This document shows, one piece after another, positions 54,241 through 64,000 of a stretch of 64,000 bases of DNA. The stretch is from Pyrrhosoma nymphula (Eukaryota; Arthropoda; Insecta; Odonata; Coenagrionidae). The position numbers and the translations under genes were made by a program. Where the stretch lies: positions 89,705,434-89,769,433 of the forward strand of contig OY754331.1 in assembly GCA_963573305.1 (NCBI GenBank). The letters run 5' to 3'. Each line of letters starts with the position of its first letter. The stretch's first letter is position 1. The notes beneath the pieces were generated by a model. It was given only the letters and a program-made list of their open reading frames with translations, did no database searches and was not told the DNA's origin.

Positions 54241-55166
54241 TGTTAGGGTCCAGTCTGGGAGAAAATTTTTTGTGAGAAACATAGAAAAGTGAAGGATATC
54301 AGAGAAATGTGAAAGGAAAGTGAAAGGATTGTGCATTTAATAAATGTAAGAAAGAAAGTCATGAGATTCTTAGTTTTTGAGAAAATAAATGTTGAAAATG
54401 ACCAAATTCGAGTATTTTTGGTGATATTTTTGACGCCACATTGCGAGATTTTCGGAAGTCCCGGTAGAGGGATACAGACTAATTTCATGTCTGAAAGATG
54501 GTATACCCAACGACGTTGCGGGTCTGTGGAGTGGAACAGGGGTGCTAAGGTGGGACGGTACGCGACCTCGAAAAGGCCATTTCCGAATGGAAAAATAGGT
54601 TATTTGGCGGATAGTTACGTTTTATTTTCACAAATACCCTTTTAAACCAACGGGGCAGCCCTGCGGGCCGCCCCGTTGGAGATTACACAATCCACCCCAA
54701 TGGTGATTGCTTTGCGTAAAATTACGGCAAGAGGCGAGTTGATGATGAATGTTCCGTAAGGAGGCAGTGGAATGAGGTACCTTCAAAGATTATAGGGTAG
54801 CTCTGAGAGGATACCCGTCCCTCTTGAGTGTGATAAAGCTGTTGAAAAGCGGGAATAGTTTTAAGTTGAAGGTGGGAAAAGTCATGGGTGGTGGATATAG
54901 AAAATGAAGAAACTGCTCGACCGCTGCACCGTCTGGGGGAACTAGAAGGAAAACGTCAGTATTTCCAACATGGCGTCGAGAAATTGATTCACATCACAGG
55001 TTTAAGTGAATAGTTTACGAAAGAAAAAGGATTTATGAAGCAAATGAAAGGTTAGTATAAATGCGCATATGTAGCGTAGCAATTTAAGTGAAATAGGTGG
55101 TATAAGGTGATCGGGAAGCAGGTGAAAATAATTTTCTCCCAGACTGGACGCTAACACACATTTACC
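54241..55166. mobile_element. Terminal-inverted-repeat element family Y, internally deleted copy
   Basis: The left end TGTAAATGTGTGTTAGGGTC and the reverse complement of the right end GGTAAATGTGTGTTAGCGTC, both continuing CAGTCTGGGAGAAAAT, form inverted repeats of about 38 bp. CTTAAAAC flanks both sides, an 8 bp target duplication. The unit aligns in opposite orientation with the ends of the element at 19931-22455. It lacks that copy's central 1.6 kb, joined at about 54992-55002 with a 2 base overlap. The family is unassigned. Confidence 0.82.
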
Positions 55167-56829
55167 CTTAAAACATTTAAGCAAGAAGTATGTTGCTAGT
55201 CTAACTCTTATACATGAAACACTTTATGTGTAGAAAGTGACTGGGTGACTCAGGCATATATGAAAGAAGAATGTACTCATCACATCAAACATTTCACATG
55301 TTTGAGGCATCATATTCGGCAATGCTGATTTGTTAGGTGTCTACGTCTGTAAAAAGAAAGTTTTGCTGATGTAGTTCGTCATGGTTTGTAAAAACGAATT
55401 GTCTTTTCCTGAGAACTGGGCCTGAGGTTTGTAATTTTGTTAAAATCGTATTTTCAAAACTTCATATTTTCAACTAGCGCCATGTATTTAGTATAGGCTT
55501 TTGGTTGGGGCTGACAGTTTTGCTTTGTATAATCAAGAAGTCATGTTTTTGTGATTAGTGTTTTTAAGTTGTTACTGTTTATTTGAATAGACTACTGGCC
55601 CTTTCCATCTCAAATCATGCAGGAGGTGCAGGGAGACTATCAAGGAATCTGTTTTTCAAAAAAATATATGTTATTTACCATAAAAATAAAAATCTGCCAT
55701 TTTTATTTTTATAGATTGATTTTTAATGAACTTACAGCCATTTAAAAAAACACCTAAAATGGCTATTTTAACAAGCAAGGTGAAAACAGTGAATTTTCAA
55801 ATGTCTCTAATTTGGCAAATAATGAAGCAGGATGTTGAAGATTTTTTGGTTTTACAGTGCTTTCTTTGTGTTTGTACTGCATGCTTTGAAAAAAGTTGGA
55901 AGTTGAATGGGAAATAGTGTATAAATTTCACAATTGGTTAAAAATCAGAAAATTGTTCCAACTTTAACAATTTTTTTTACAGCTATGAAATGTGCTGAAA
56001 GAGTAAATATCAGTTTTACATGTATTATTTAGGCATGTTAGTGAAAATATATTGTTAATAGCTCCGATAATGTTGCATTTCCATGAAATATGCCTTCAAA
56101 GTTTGAAAAACTGCCATTTTTGCATAAACAGAAGAGGGTATGTTTAAAAAACCCATCTTAAAAATTATTAAAATTGGCTAAAATATACCAGTAATGGTGA
56201 GCAATAAGCCCATGCAAAAATATTGGGCAATATATTTGTTGATAATTATTAATGAATTTTATAAGTTTGTGCATTACACCCATCAGCCAAGTTGGCACAT
56301 TCTGCCTGGTTCCCATGATATTTCCAATTTTAAAAAGCAATGAGGAGTCTGAAACTCTGAATTAGTCCTAATAGAGTTTAAGATATTCATGACTTTATTT
56401 TAGTAATTAATTATTAGCTATTATGATTTACTTACTTGTCATACATTATATCTTACATTGAAGCTCTGAGGGAATTCATTTTCAAATGAATTGTCTCTAT
56501 TAAATAATTAACTTGATAACATAGTTTGATCACTTGTTATACCTACATACTTACTCCCAGGGCTGTCTATATCTTAGGCGATATTTAGCCGCATCAATGT
56601 GCCATGTGTATCCAACTAAGTGGAGATACAGAATCCCATATTTTTTTGTGATAATGTGTATTAAGCTCTAGAAAATCATGAAACATGTTGCGTGTAAAAT
56701 GTTTATGATGGAGTTCTGGCTTAAAAATGCACTGGCAATGGTCAAAACAAATAGTCGAAATAAACTATTGTAAACAGCTGCTCTTGCAATAAAAAATTGG
56801 AGTAATCTGCATTATCACTAACCGATTAC
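55167..56829. other. No gene recognised
   Basis: Strongly AT-rich sequence. The open frames at 55726-55917 and 56158-56340 show no motif or splice context. Confidence 0.5.
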
Positions 56830-56990
56830 GTGCCGATTACAAAGTAAATCAAAAGTAATGATTACTTTTAGAGTAGATAACAAATAAATTACAATTTTAA
56901 AAGTAGCGATTTCTAGGGAAATTAAATTCAAATGTAATCATTACCGGTAATTGGATTACTTGTAATCAATTATGTACTTCCCATCACTGG
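56830..56990 (-). mobile_element. hAT-type element end (GTAATC-rich)
   Basis: Read on the minus strand from 56990 the sequence starts CAGTGATGGGAAGTACATAA, followed by repeated TTACAAGTAATC and TAATGATTAC words. CAGTGNTGGGAAGTA ends with GTAATTAC-type subterminal repeats are a known hAT pattern. The opposite end was not found. Confidence 0.5.
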
Positions 56991-58244
56991 TTGTCTACAG
57001 TGTATATACATGTATATTTGTCAAAATTTCACTTGGGAAAGAACTATTTTTCCTGTATTGATGTGAAGCTGGTTAATTATTGAAATAAATTATTTTAAAT
57101 CTCTTAAATCTCTCTTTAATTCAGGTTAAAATTCAAGTTTTTTAATTCATTTCTCACATCCAATTCCTTTTCTGGTGTTCTAAATTATTGAATATCAGTA
57201 AGTAAATGGTTGGTTATGTGCTCATTGGTCGCATCATTTTTGTGGAAATAATTTTCATCATGTCTCAAGATTGAATGTCACTTCGATGTTTTATGCTAAG
57301 TATGAGGGGTTGTCCTATATGTTATACAATTTTAATTTTTCACCATTCAGTCACCTTGGTTTTTTTCACCATTAAACTGAAAAAAGAACGACACACTAGC
57401 TGAAGGACAACTAGGCTAAATGAAATAAGATATATGCCAATGAATGTAATAGCATAGTCAATTGTTTAAATATTAAGAAAATTTTCTTATCCCCACCTTA
57501 TGTAAATCCATTGAGCATTTTCCCAGCATTTGCAAGTGAACAAAAACTGGGTGTGTATACCAATGAAGGAAATGAGCTAGTTCATTCATTAAGGAATTTT
57601 ACTTAGTCATAAGAAGAGTTCTTCTATGTGATCTTGTCTTCACAATTTTCTGAACAAAAGTTTGATGGTCAATACTCATAAAAGCAAATCTCTTTCAATT
57701 TGATCTTCCTTATTTCGTCCTAAAAAATTATAAAATTTCCAGAAGAATAATGAGTTATCTCCACATTGCTCAGTATGTTTCAGTACCCACATTTTGTGCT
57801 GGTTGAAAAGCTTTCACCATAGAAATTATCATTTAAAAACTAAAAGATTTCATGGATAATTTTATCATGTAATTCAATGAGGAGGCACATCAACTGCTTC
57901 ATGATGAACTTGTAGAAATATGCATGTTGTACTAAGTTACTTCTTTTACCAATGAGGAACCAATTTCTTTGTGGATGACTAATGCCTTGTTGCTTAAAGC
58001 CTTATCTATAGATGTGTCTGCTATTTTTATTTTTTGCTAATGGTGTCTTTTTTGGGTTTCAAGTCTCTTATGTTGCTTTTTTCCATCTTTAAACATTGTG
58101 TGACAACTTTGCACACCAGGTCACTAAGACTTGCTGGTCACAAAGGTTAAAGTTGTTAATGCTCTTGGGTTTTGATTGTTGTATCAATGGCCCATTATCT
58201 TTAGTCTGTTTTACAGTCCTAACTTTAATGCATTCGTGATTTAG
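56991..58244. other. No gene recognised
   Basis: AT-rich, motif-free sequence preceding the candidate exon at 58245. Confidence 0.5.
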
Positions 58245-58370
58245 GGTAGAAGACGCAAGCAACTAAAAACTGATGAGGATGAAGTGATTGAGTACATAGA
58301 AGAGTTGGAAGCGAGGAAACGTCTACCCAAATGTGTTGTGTGCAGTCGTCTTTTGGTGAATAAGAAAAAG
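58245..58370 (+). CDS. Candidate fifth exon of THAP gene 3
   Basis: An acceptor (GTGATTTAG) ends at 58244 and a donor GTATGC begins at 58371. The 126 bases are exactly 42 codons open in one frame only: GRRRKQLKTDEDEVIEYIEE, then LEARKRLPKCVVCSRLLVNK. It has a basic patch, an acidic helix-like stretch and a C-x2-C pair. Exon 4 at 39661 ends in phase 0 and this exon begins in phase 0, so they can be spliced, leaving an 18.6 kb intron full of transposons. That they belong together is inference. Confidence 0.5.
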
Positions 58371-58519
58371 GTATGCATTGATGTGAGAAGTTGATGGTTT
58401 TTAATGATTAAAATTTTACTTCACCCAAAGTTCTTAGAGAAAAATGTTGAATGAGTTTAAGAATGGCAAGGTATGTGTCAAGATCATTATGCATAATTTT
58501 AGCAGTTTTATATTCAGGG

Positions 58520-58600
58520 TTGCTACAGACCTGGAGAACCTGGAAAAGTCAGGGAAAATGAGATCTTATCTGGAAATTTGCTTTCCCAAGTCCAAATTCT
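58520..58600. repeat. Dispersed repeat word CAGGGTTGCTACAGACCTGG
   Basis: This CAGGG-starting stretch followed by TGGAAAAGTCAGGGAAAATG looks like a hAT-type terminus, and similar words occur at 40456-40500. Only one end is visible. Confidence 0.3.
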
Positions 58601-58746
58601 TATTTTTCAATAAGTGAGCAGTACCCTTTTAGGCACTTTTTGTGTGTGTGTTGACTTAGTTCTTTTAGTACATCACCTAAATGAGGCATTGGAGATCTTA
58701 TTTGGTCTGTATCTATTAATTATATGCACTTCAAATTGAATTTCAG

Positions 58747-58814
58747 GCCATATTTTATGCAATCATTCTGAGGATGATGGAATATTGGTTTCTCCTCAAA
58801 TTGTGTACGCACAG
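58747..58814 (+). CDS. Weak candidate exon
   Basis: The acceptor TTGAATTTCAG ends at 58746 and a donor GTAATG begins at 58815. One frame reads HILCNHSEDDGILVSPQIVY (then AQ), which is protein-like. It needs one left-over base from the previous exon, while the exon at 58245-58370 ends in phase 0. Another exon must intervene, or the two are unrelated. Confidence 0.2.
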
Positions 58815-59884
58815 GTAATGCCGTGCTAGTCCCAAGTCATAATAACCTCCAGCATGAGTCAGTAAAGTATAAAGGAACGAGCAACAGAATCTTTGATCCA
58901 TTGAGTGCCATTATTTCCCTTTTTGTGAGAGTATTAGGTCTAGAATATCTGAGGAAACATGATTTTACCTTTGAAAGTCTAACTTCACATAGTGAAGAAA
59001 TTTCTTCATTGAGAGGTCAAGGTACGCAGGAAATTTAGGAATTGTATGAATTGAGGTAGTAGGTCTCAAGTTGTTTTTGTACAACCCTCAGAATATATAT
59101 CATTCTTTGTGAAATGTCTATTCTGAATGTGCTCTGATACGAACTGGCTTACTTAAATCACAATCGTGCCTTTGTCATCATCATCAACCCTACTGTTGGT
59201 TTGGCATGGTTTTCCACTCTATGCTTCTATCAGCTAGCCTCTTCACCTCTACATATTTCTTTGTTTCCTCATCATTCATTATTTGCTCCATGTGTCTCAG
59301 CTGAGGTCTGTCTGTGCTTCTGGCTGTCTTCATTAAACACTTGTATCTTAAAATATGCTGAAGTAGGTTGTCGTCCCTCTTCTTTCAAGTTCTCATGATA
59401 TTTCAATCATCTCCCACTCATCTCAGTGCCTCTTGGTTAATCAATCGATCAATCCATTTGTAAGTCCAATTGTATATCATTCCATGAATAAATTCCTTGT
59501 GAATTATTTTCTATACTGCTGCTATTAATTTGTTTGTAATTCTAACAGTGGTACTCCTCATTCATTATATTGTCCTAATCCATATTTACCCTTAGTTCTT
59601 CCTTCTTGGCTTTGTGTGACAATGGTATACCATTGTCCAAGCATTATTCCTCTTTCACTTTTTAAATTCCAAGATATTTTTCCCAGACTACTTCGATTTC
59701 TTCAAACGCAAGTAGACTTGTACAGCTATTGTATCTGTCAGCTTAGTTGCTATCTTAACAATGACTATCCTTTTCTTACACTGAAGGAAAGTTTCCACAT
59801 GCATTCTAGTGTGTGTGATCCTGTTGCTTCTATGACGTTCCTTTAGCTCGTTGGTGGATAAAAAATTCAAAAGAAAGTGATGGT
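58815..59884. other. No gene recognised
   Basis: AT-rich sequence with open frames at 58823-59038, 59201-59398 and 59616-59846. They lack motifs, good starts and splice support. Confidence 0.45.
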
Positions 59885-60075
59885 TACAGGCAGCTCCTTG
59901 GGATTGTAATGTGGTGGTTTCTCCTTGTCTTCCACATGTCAAAGCAACAAAGTTACAGGCCAGGTAACATTTACTTTGACTTTGTTTAGGTAAATGTTAC
60001 CACACCTGTAGTGAAGTGAGTGTTGCGGTGGTGTGCACATTCACTCGTTAGGAAGGATCGCCACCCTTTTTACCA
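59885..60075 (+). repeat. Dispersed repeat family X, copy 3
   Basis: This copy shares AATGTGGTGGTTTCTCCTTG, CTTCCACAT, TAAATGTTACCACACCTGTA and GTGAAGTGAGTGTTGCGG with the copy at 33940-34200. Inside, AGGTAACATTTACTTTGACTT partly mirrors the following TAGGTAAATGTTACC, giving an inverted pair. Confidence 0.6.
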
Positions 60076-60494
60076 CGCTTATTTTAACTTGCCCTGTTTG
60101 TTTGTCTGGATGGAATCTTGTAATCGAAATCGAGCCCACTTTCCAATGTTTAATGTAGCTAAAATGTGGCACACTTACTTAATCTCGATGGAACTGCATG
60201 AATCAGTCATTAACTTTACTAATTACGTAGTTAATCTATGAAAATTAAATGGTTTACATTTTATATTCCTTTATCCTAACCTGATGCAACCCACATCACA
60301 TCGCAATGTCTACTCTTACAAGGAGACATTGCGTGACTGATGTTCGGGATCCAACTGACTCAATTATTTTCTGAAACTATAGAGAGAATGCGGGAAAAGT
60401 GTCACGGCTTTCTTCCATTTGGGCCCGAGTTCGAGAAAAAAACGCAACTAAAGAATTTCCCTCCGTATAAATCCTTTGCAATATCTTTGACTAC
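60076..60494. other. No gene recognised
   Basis: Mixed AT-rich sequence with a CATCACATCGCAATGTC / GACATTGCG pair near 60295-60335 that can form a small hairpin. Confidence 0.4.
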
Positions 60495-60497
60495 CAA

Positions 60498-60590
60498 CAG
60501 AAGCTGTGGCTGAGTGGTTAGAGGTGCTAGACCTGTAATCCCTGTAATGTGGCATGGGTTCAAATCCCAGTCTGGTCAATTTTTTTTTCT
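60498..60590 (+). mobile_element. tRNA-like unit (SINE head or tRNA pseudogene)
   Basis: A good A box (TGGCTGAGTGGTTAGAGG) and B box (GGTTCAAATCC) are about 45 bases apart. They are followed by CAGTCTGGTCAA and a run of eight T, a polymerase III terminator. The acceptor stem strands do not pair and the anticodon stem is poor, so it is not a functional tRNA gene. It is probably a SINE head. Confidence 0.6.
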
Positions 60591-60884
60591 TTCTAATATT
60601 TTATGGAGTCACTGTATATTGCCCAATCCCATACATTTATGGCAGTAACAACAATATTTTTTAATTTTCAGCGTATTTTCTGGATTTTCAATCAACCCCC
60701 ATTGGGAGACTTTCGAAGATAATTTCGGGATTCTTGTTCGGCTTAAAAAGAGGTTTCACATGCCGACAGGCCTAATATGTTTAGATTTTGAAAATACAAG
60801 GATACTTCCGTAAATAGGATGGGCGTCGATTGGTTGTGGCTCTTTCTCAAGGCCGTAAACAGTGAAAGGATTATTACTTATGTG

Positions 60885-61075
60885 TAGGGACCCTGAAATT
60901 TCGCGAATGGGTTTTTTCGCGAATTTTGTTTAAAGAGCATAAAAGTTGTTATTTTGATGTTTAAAGCCCAAAGAAGTTAAAATTTGCCATTTTAACGTTA
61001 ACGAAATTCACCGAAATTTCGCGAATAACTTTTTATTCGCGAAATTTAACGGTATTTGATTGTTAGTGCGATATT
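60885..61075. repeat. TTCGCGAA cluster, probable 5' terminal region of the hAT element
   Basis: TAGGGACCCTGAAATTTCGCGAA at 60885 (a hAT-like start) is followed by four more CGCGAA/TTCGCG-type words within 190 bp (about 60921, 61017, 61035 and 61077). Clustered subterminal palindromes are typical transposase binding sites. The matching right end lies beyond the window or is lost. Confidence 0.45.
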
Positions 61076-61099
61076 TTGCGCGAAATTTCACTTTTTTTT

Positions 61100-62084
61100 A
61101 GACCTATCGTACAATATTTTGCGAAAATAAAACATGAAATTCTTTAAGTTTTATTTTGATATGTATGTAAAACGCGTAATGAAAGTCGCCGTCCCATTTG
61201 GTGAAAAAATGTTTGTAAACTCATGGTGTGAAATAAATAAATAATTACTATTAACGTGACTACGCCGTTATCATCAGTCTGATGATGCACGTGACCATGA
61301 TATCTCCGTATGTCTTCCTAGATCGCATTCATGGTGGCGGGGTCGGGCGCATCGTTTTCGTCGCGCCGCCGAAATATGTCCTGCGTAGTATTTATCCTGA
61401 TGGATTCTTCAAAAAAGTTGCCATTCAAGCAATTGCGCTTATGAAAGATGATTTCAGAAAGTCTGCGTATAGCATTAATTGCACCAATAACTACGGTAGA
61501 CAAGAGTATCTTAAATGTGTTAGCGGTTGGGCGAAGAGACAAATAAAGTTGTCAATCGGACGTAATAATCTTATTCAAAGAGCGCTCCACCTAAGCTGTG
61601 ACTGACCGGTCGTAATTACTCCTCGGGTATACAAAATGAGTTATTTTAGGATAAAATATCGAATTCACTGACTGATGTTGAGCATATTATGTTGCCGACT
61701 TTATGAAATGACTCCGGCGCGACGGCAATCACGCCGCAGCGAACTGATTCGGCGCCCGTGGCGGAGGGTCGGCGGCTGGAGAGTCGCCGGCATGGAGGGG
61801 CGGTAAAAAGTACGAGATAGGGACACTAATATTTCCATATGATGCGGCTCATTATTTGTCCCAAAAGAAATTTAAAAAATTAAGTCAGGCAAGCCGGCAT
61901 TAAATGTCATTTCGAATAAGTTGCGGCGTCGCCGGCGCGGCGGGGAGGGACCTACAAAAGACAAGTCTTCTCAGGCAGATATTTCCGTTTCTCAGTATCT
62001 CTGGATGAACTAGTGTCACCACACGTTTATACATAGTTCGATCGGAGCTACTGTTGATCATAAAAAGTATCTCTGTAGACCATA
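61100..62084 (+). promoter_or_regulatory. Leader of the hAT gene with CpG/CGG-rich blocks
   Basis: Before the transposase start lie two GC-rich, CpG-dense blocks (about 61710-61800 and 61920-61950) with words such as GCGGCGTCGCCGGCGCGGCG and CCGGCGCGACGGC. They stand out from the AT-rich surroundings. An open frame at 61282-61605 (107 codons) has no recognised domain. A promoter role is inference. Confidence 0.4.
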
Positions 62085-62360
62085 ATGCCGAAAATTGTCA
62101 GCATATTTGATCGCCAAAAGGAGTTTGAAAGCGATGGTTTATATATATTTGACGCAAGAAGCAAAATCATGATGTGCGAATTTTGTAACATCCGAATCGA
62201 CTGGAGGAGAAAAGATTCCATCGTAAAGCTAATAAGGGGCAGCAGCAAGCACATAAATTATGTCCAAAGATCGAAAAATGTTGAAGGACGACGACGGACG
62301 TTGAATAAGCGACAATTGTCCATATCAGACACAATCAGCAATGCAAAAAGTTAAGCAAGA
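62085..62360 (+). CDS. CGGBP1/BED-like zinc finger of a hAT transposase
   Basis: The start MPKIVSIFDRQKEFESDGLY is followed by MMCEFCNIRIDW (C-x2-C) and RGSSKHINYVQR (H), a BED-type zinc finger. The MPKI start and short spacing resemble the CGG-repeat-binding protein CGGBP1 family, which derives from hAT transposases. The frame ends at a stop at 62352-62354 (ISNAKS). The catalytic part follows after a gap. It probably binds the terminal DNA of the element. Confidence 0.65.
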
Positions 62361-62559
62361 AAAAGAGGAATTGATTTGTGACCCAGTTAGTACTCTGACT
62401 TTTATGTTTATGCGTTTTATGTCTATTTATTTTCCGAGGGATATCCTCCAGCACCCCTGATTCGTTTAGAGGCATTGCATATTGCATACTTTAGCAATTG
62501 AACTTTGCAAGCAGAAAGACTTTATTGTGTTGAAAATTTCAGAATAACTGCAGGAGCAG

Positions 62560-63954
62560 GAGACATTCCAGGTGCTGATACCTGCAGCGTGAAATATGCT
62601 CCACAAGTTGCCAAGAAAAGAAAGGAGCAGATAAAGGCATCAGAGTGAAGGCCAACAAGTTGCAATTATGTGTGATAAGACCACTGACAGGAAGGATCTG
62701 TGTGTATTCATTTTCTTGCTAAGGATACGGTCCTGCACCGTGGAGCAGAAGTTCTTTGTAGGGTCAGTTAAAATGCTACAACAGGCAAATGCAACTGAAT
62801 GCTCCATAGCTGTAATGGCTGTAATACAAGAATTTGAAATTTCTTACGACAATTCCATAGCTTTGGTAACAGATTCAGTTAGATACATGACTTTGTGTGC
62901 CCAAATGTGTAATGTTCTCTAACCTGCAATGACACACGTCTAGTGTTGGGCCCATCAGCTGAATCTTGTTGCCAATTTGTTTTCTACAGAGCTTCATGAC
63001 TTGAATTTATGAGTGTCCAATGGAAAAATGCTCTTTCTCAACACAAGAAAGAGGAAACATAGATATATCTTAAAAGAGCACTATCCAGAAGATGAATCAA
63101 AGACAACTGCTTTTCCATCACCAGTCATGACAAGATGAAATTCTTGGTTCAAGTCAGCAATTTATTTGGGAACATATTCAGAATATGGCAGACTTTAGCA
63201 AGACTGTGGATGAGGGAGGTGTTGCAGTGAAATACTTAGCTAAATTAGAAGAGCAAAACATTCAAATAATCAAAGCCAGTGGAACTTTTCTCAAAGAACA
63301 TGGGCAACAGATAATTGACTCTATCGTCACCTTAAAGGGATCATCATTTTCTTTCATACATACGTTGCAAAGAAGAGTTGATGGCCTACTTTACAGTTTT
63401 AAGATAGTTAGTAAAGGTTTATTAGGCAGTCAGACAACTTATGCCATTAATAACCTTAAGTCAGTGGTAAGGAGGGTAGAGTTAATACAACTGTTCACAA
63501 ATCTAGGGAGTTTGTGTGAGGTTAAGTTAACTAGGCTTTTGACACCGGATACTGCCGAGAACTTGACTTAAAGTGGGAAAATTATTTGATGTGAAGAACA
63601 TTATCCAAAACACTGAAGCATCCCTTGTGCAGACAGCAGCATCCATTAATCTTATGAATAAACTTGACAGCACAGTGCTACTTACTGGATATTTGTGCAT
63701 GCAATCTACTGTAAAAGAAAAATTGCGAAAAGGTGAGAAAGTTGTTGTGCCCCATACATTTCTGAGCATCAAGGGAGAAACCAGTGAGTTTGTGGAACCT
63801 TGTGTAAAGGTGTTGTAGGTTCCATGTTCAAATGTGGACTGTGAGCGGCCTATTTCTTCATATGGAAATATACTAAGTGATTTGAGAACCAATGCTTCCC
63901 CAGAAACTTTGGAAATTCAACTTAATATAATCTTTGGCTCTTCATGTGACTGAG
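62560..63954 (+). pseudogene. hAT transposase catalytic and dimerisation regions
   Basis: Blocks in changing frames read VAIMCDKTTDRKDLCVFIFL (first catalytic region), NSIALVTDSVRYM (second aspartate, VTD), WAHQLNLVA and YLAKLEEQNIQIIKASG. At the C-terminus VPCSNVDCERPISSYGNILS then DLRTNASPETLEIQL forms the hAT dimerisation motif, ending at TGA 63952-63954. At least four stops or shifts interrupt it. The order and motifs are those of hAT transposases with a BED/CGGBP1-like N-terminus. Confidence 0.8.
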
Positions 63955-64000
63955 TTATGCCACGATATGTGATTCCTGTATATGTTTATTTCTTATGTAA

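Noticed and set aside
61282..61605. 107-codon open frame upstream of the hAT transposase
   Set aside because: No recognised domain, no homologous pattern and an overlapping antisense frame; left unannotated as a gene.

Overview
This window is eukaryotic and animal-like, most probably from an arthropod with a large, transposon-rich genome. The evidence is a mostly AT-rich background, intact GT-AG introns, three THAP zinc-finger coding segments, and an arthropod-typical set of Copia, RTE, CR1/L2-like, Penelope, piggyBac, pogo/Tigger-like and hAT elements plus tRNA-derived SINEs. The species cannot be named from sequence alone. No rRNA gene, CRISPR array, operon or bacterial feature was seen.

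Layout from left to right. 1-1950: decayed non-LTR retrotransposon (LINE). 1998-4424: small elements (Harbinger-type MITE, tRNA SINE, hAT-type MITE, perfect palindrome, minus-strand tRNA SINE). 6204-6699: THAP-domain coding segment. 6925-13350: long hairpin, RTE and other LINE scraps, a diverged 480 bp tandem duplication, and a Penelope-like element with inverted ends. 14875-19915: Copia element 1 (minus strand) with both LTRs, 5 bp target duplication, half-tRNA primer site and damaged reading frames. 19931-22455: element with terminal inverted repeats; an internally deleted relative lies inverted at 54241-55166. 22796-23629: second THAP gene with a CRE-like palindrome upstream. 23660-27225: two arrays built from GGATGTCC words flanking possible minus-strand exons. 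29113-35137: Copia element 2 (minus strand) carrying a nested RTE fragment. 35870-36870: plus-strand LINE fragment.

38615-39661: four exons of a third THAP gene whose phases agree at every junction. A fifth compatible exon lies at 58245-58370. If it belongs to the gene, the whole 40-55 kb transposon nest sits in one 18.6 kb intron. The nest can be ordered. A minus-strand LINE with an endonuclease, a 2A-like motif and a reverse transcriptase (about 53200 down to 40785) was cut at a TTAA by a piggyBac-type element (41611-49196), which itself holds an old Tigger-like element with a 243 bp tandem duplication and two inverted SINE copies. The LINE was cut again at a TA by a second Tigger-like element (50111-51420). 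A Ty3/gypsy gag remnant lies at 53240-54020.

55170-64000 is mostly non-coding, with a hAT scrap, the candidate THAP exons, a third copy of a dispersed repeat, a tRNA-like unit, and finally a hAT element (60885 to the window end). That element has a BED/CGGBP1-like N-terminal part, a CpG/CGG-rich leader and a cluster of TTCGCGAA palindromes.

Almost every transposon frame is broken, so most entries are pseudogenes. The best host-gene candidates are the THAP genes. All identifications come from reading motifs, without database searches.
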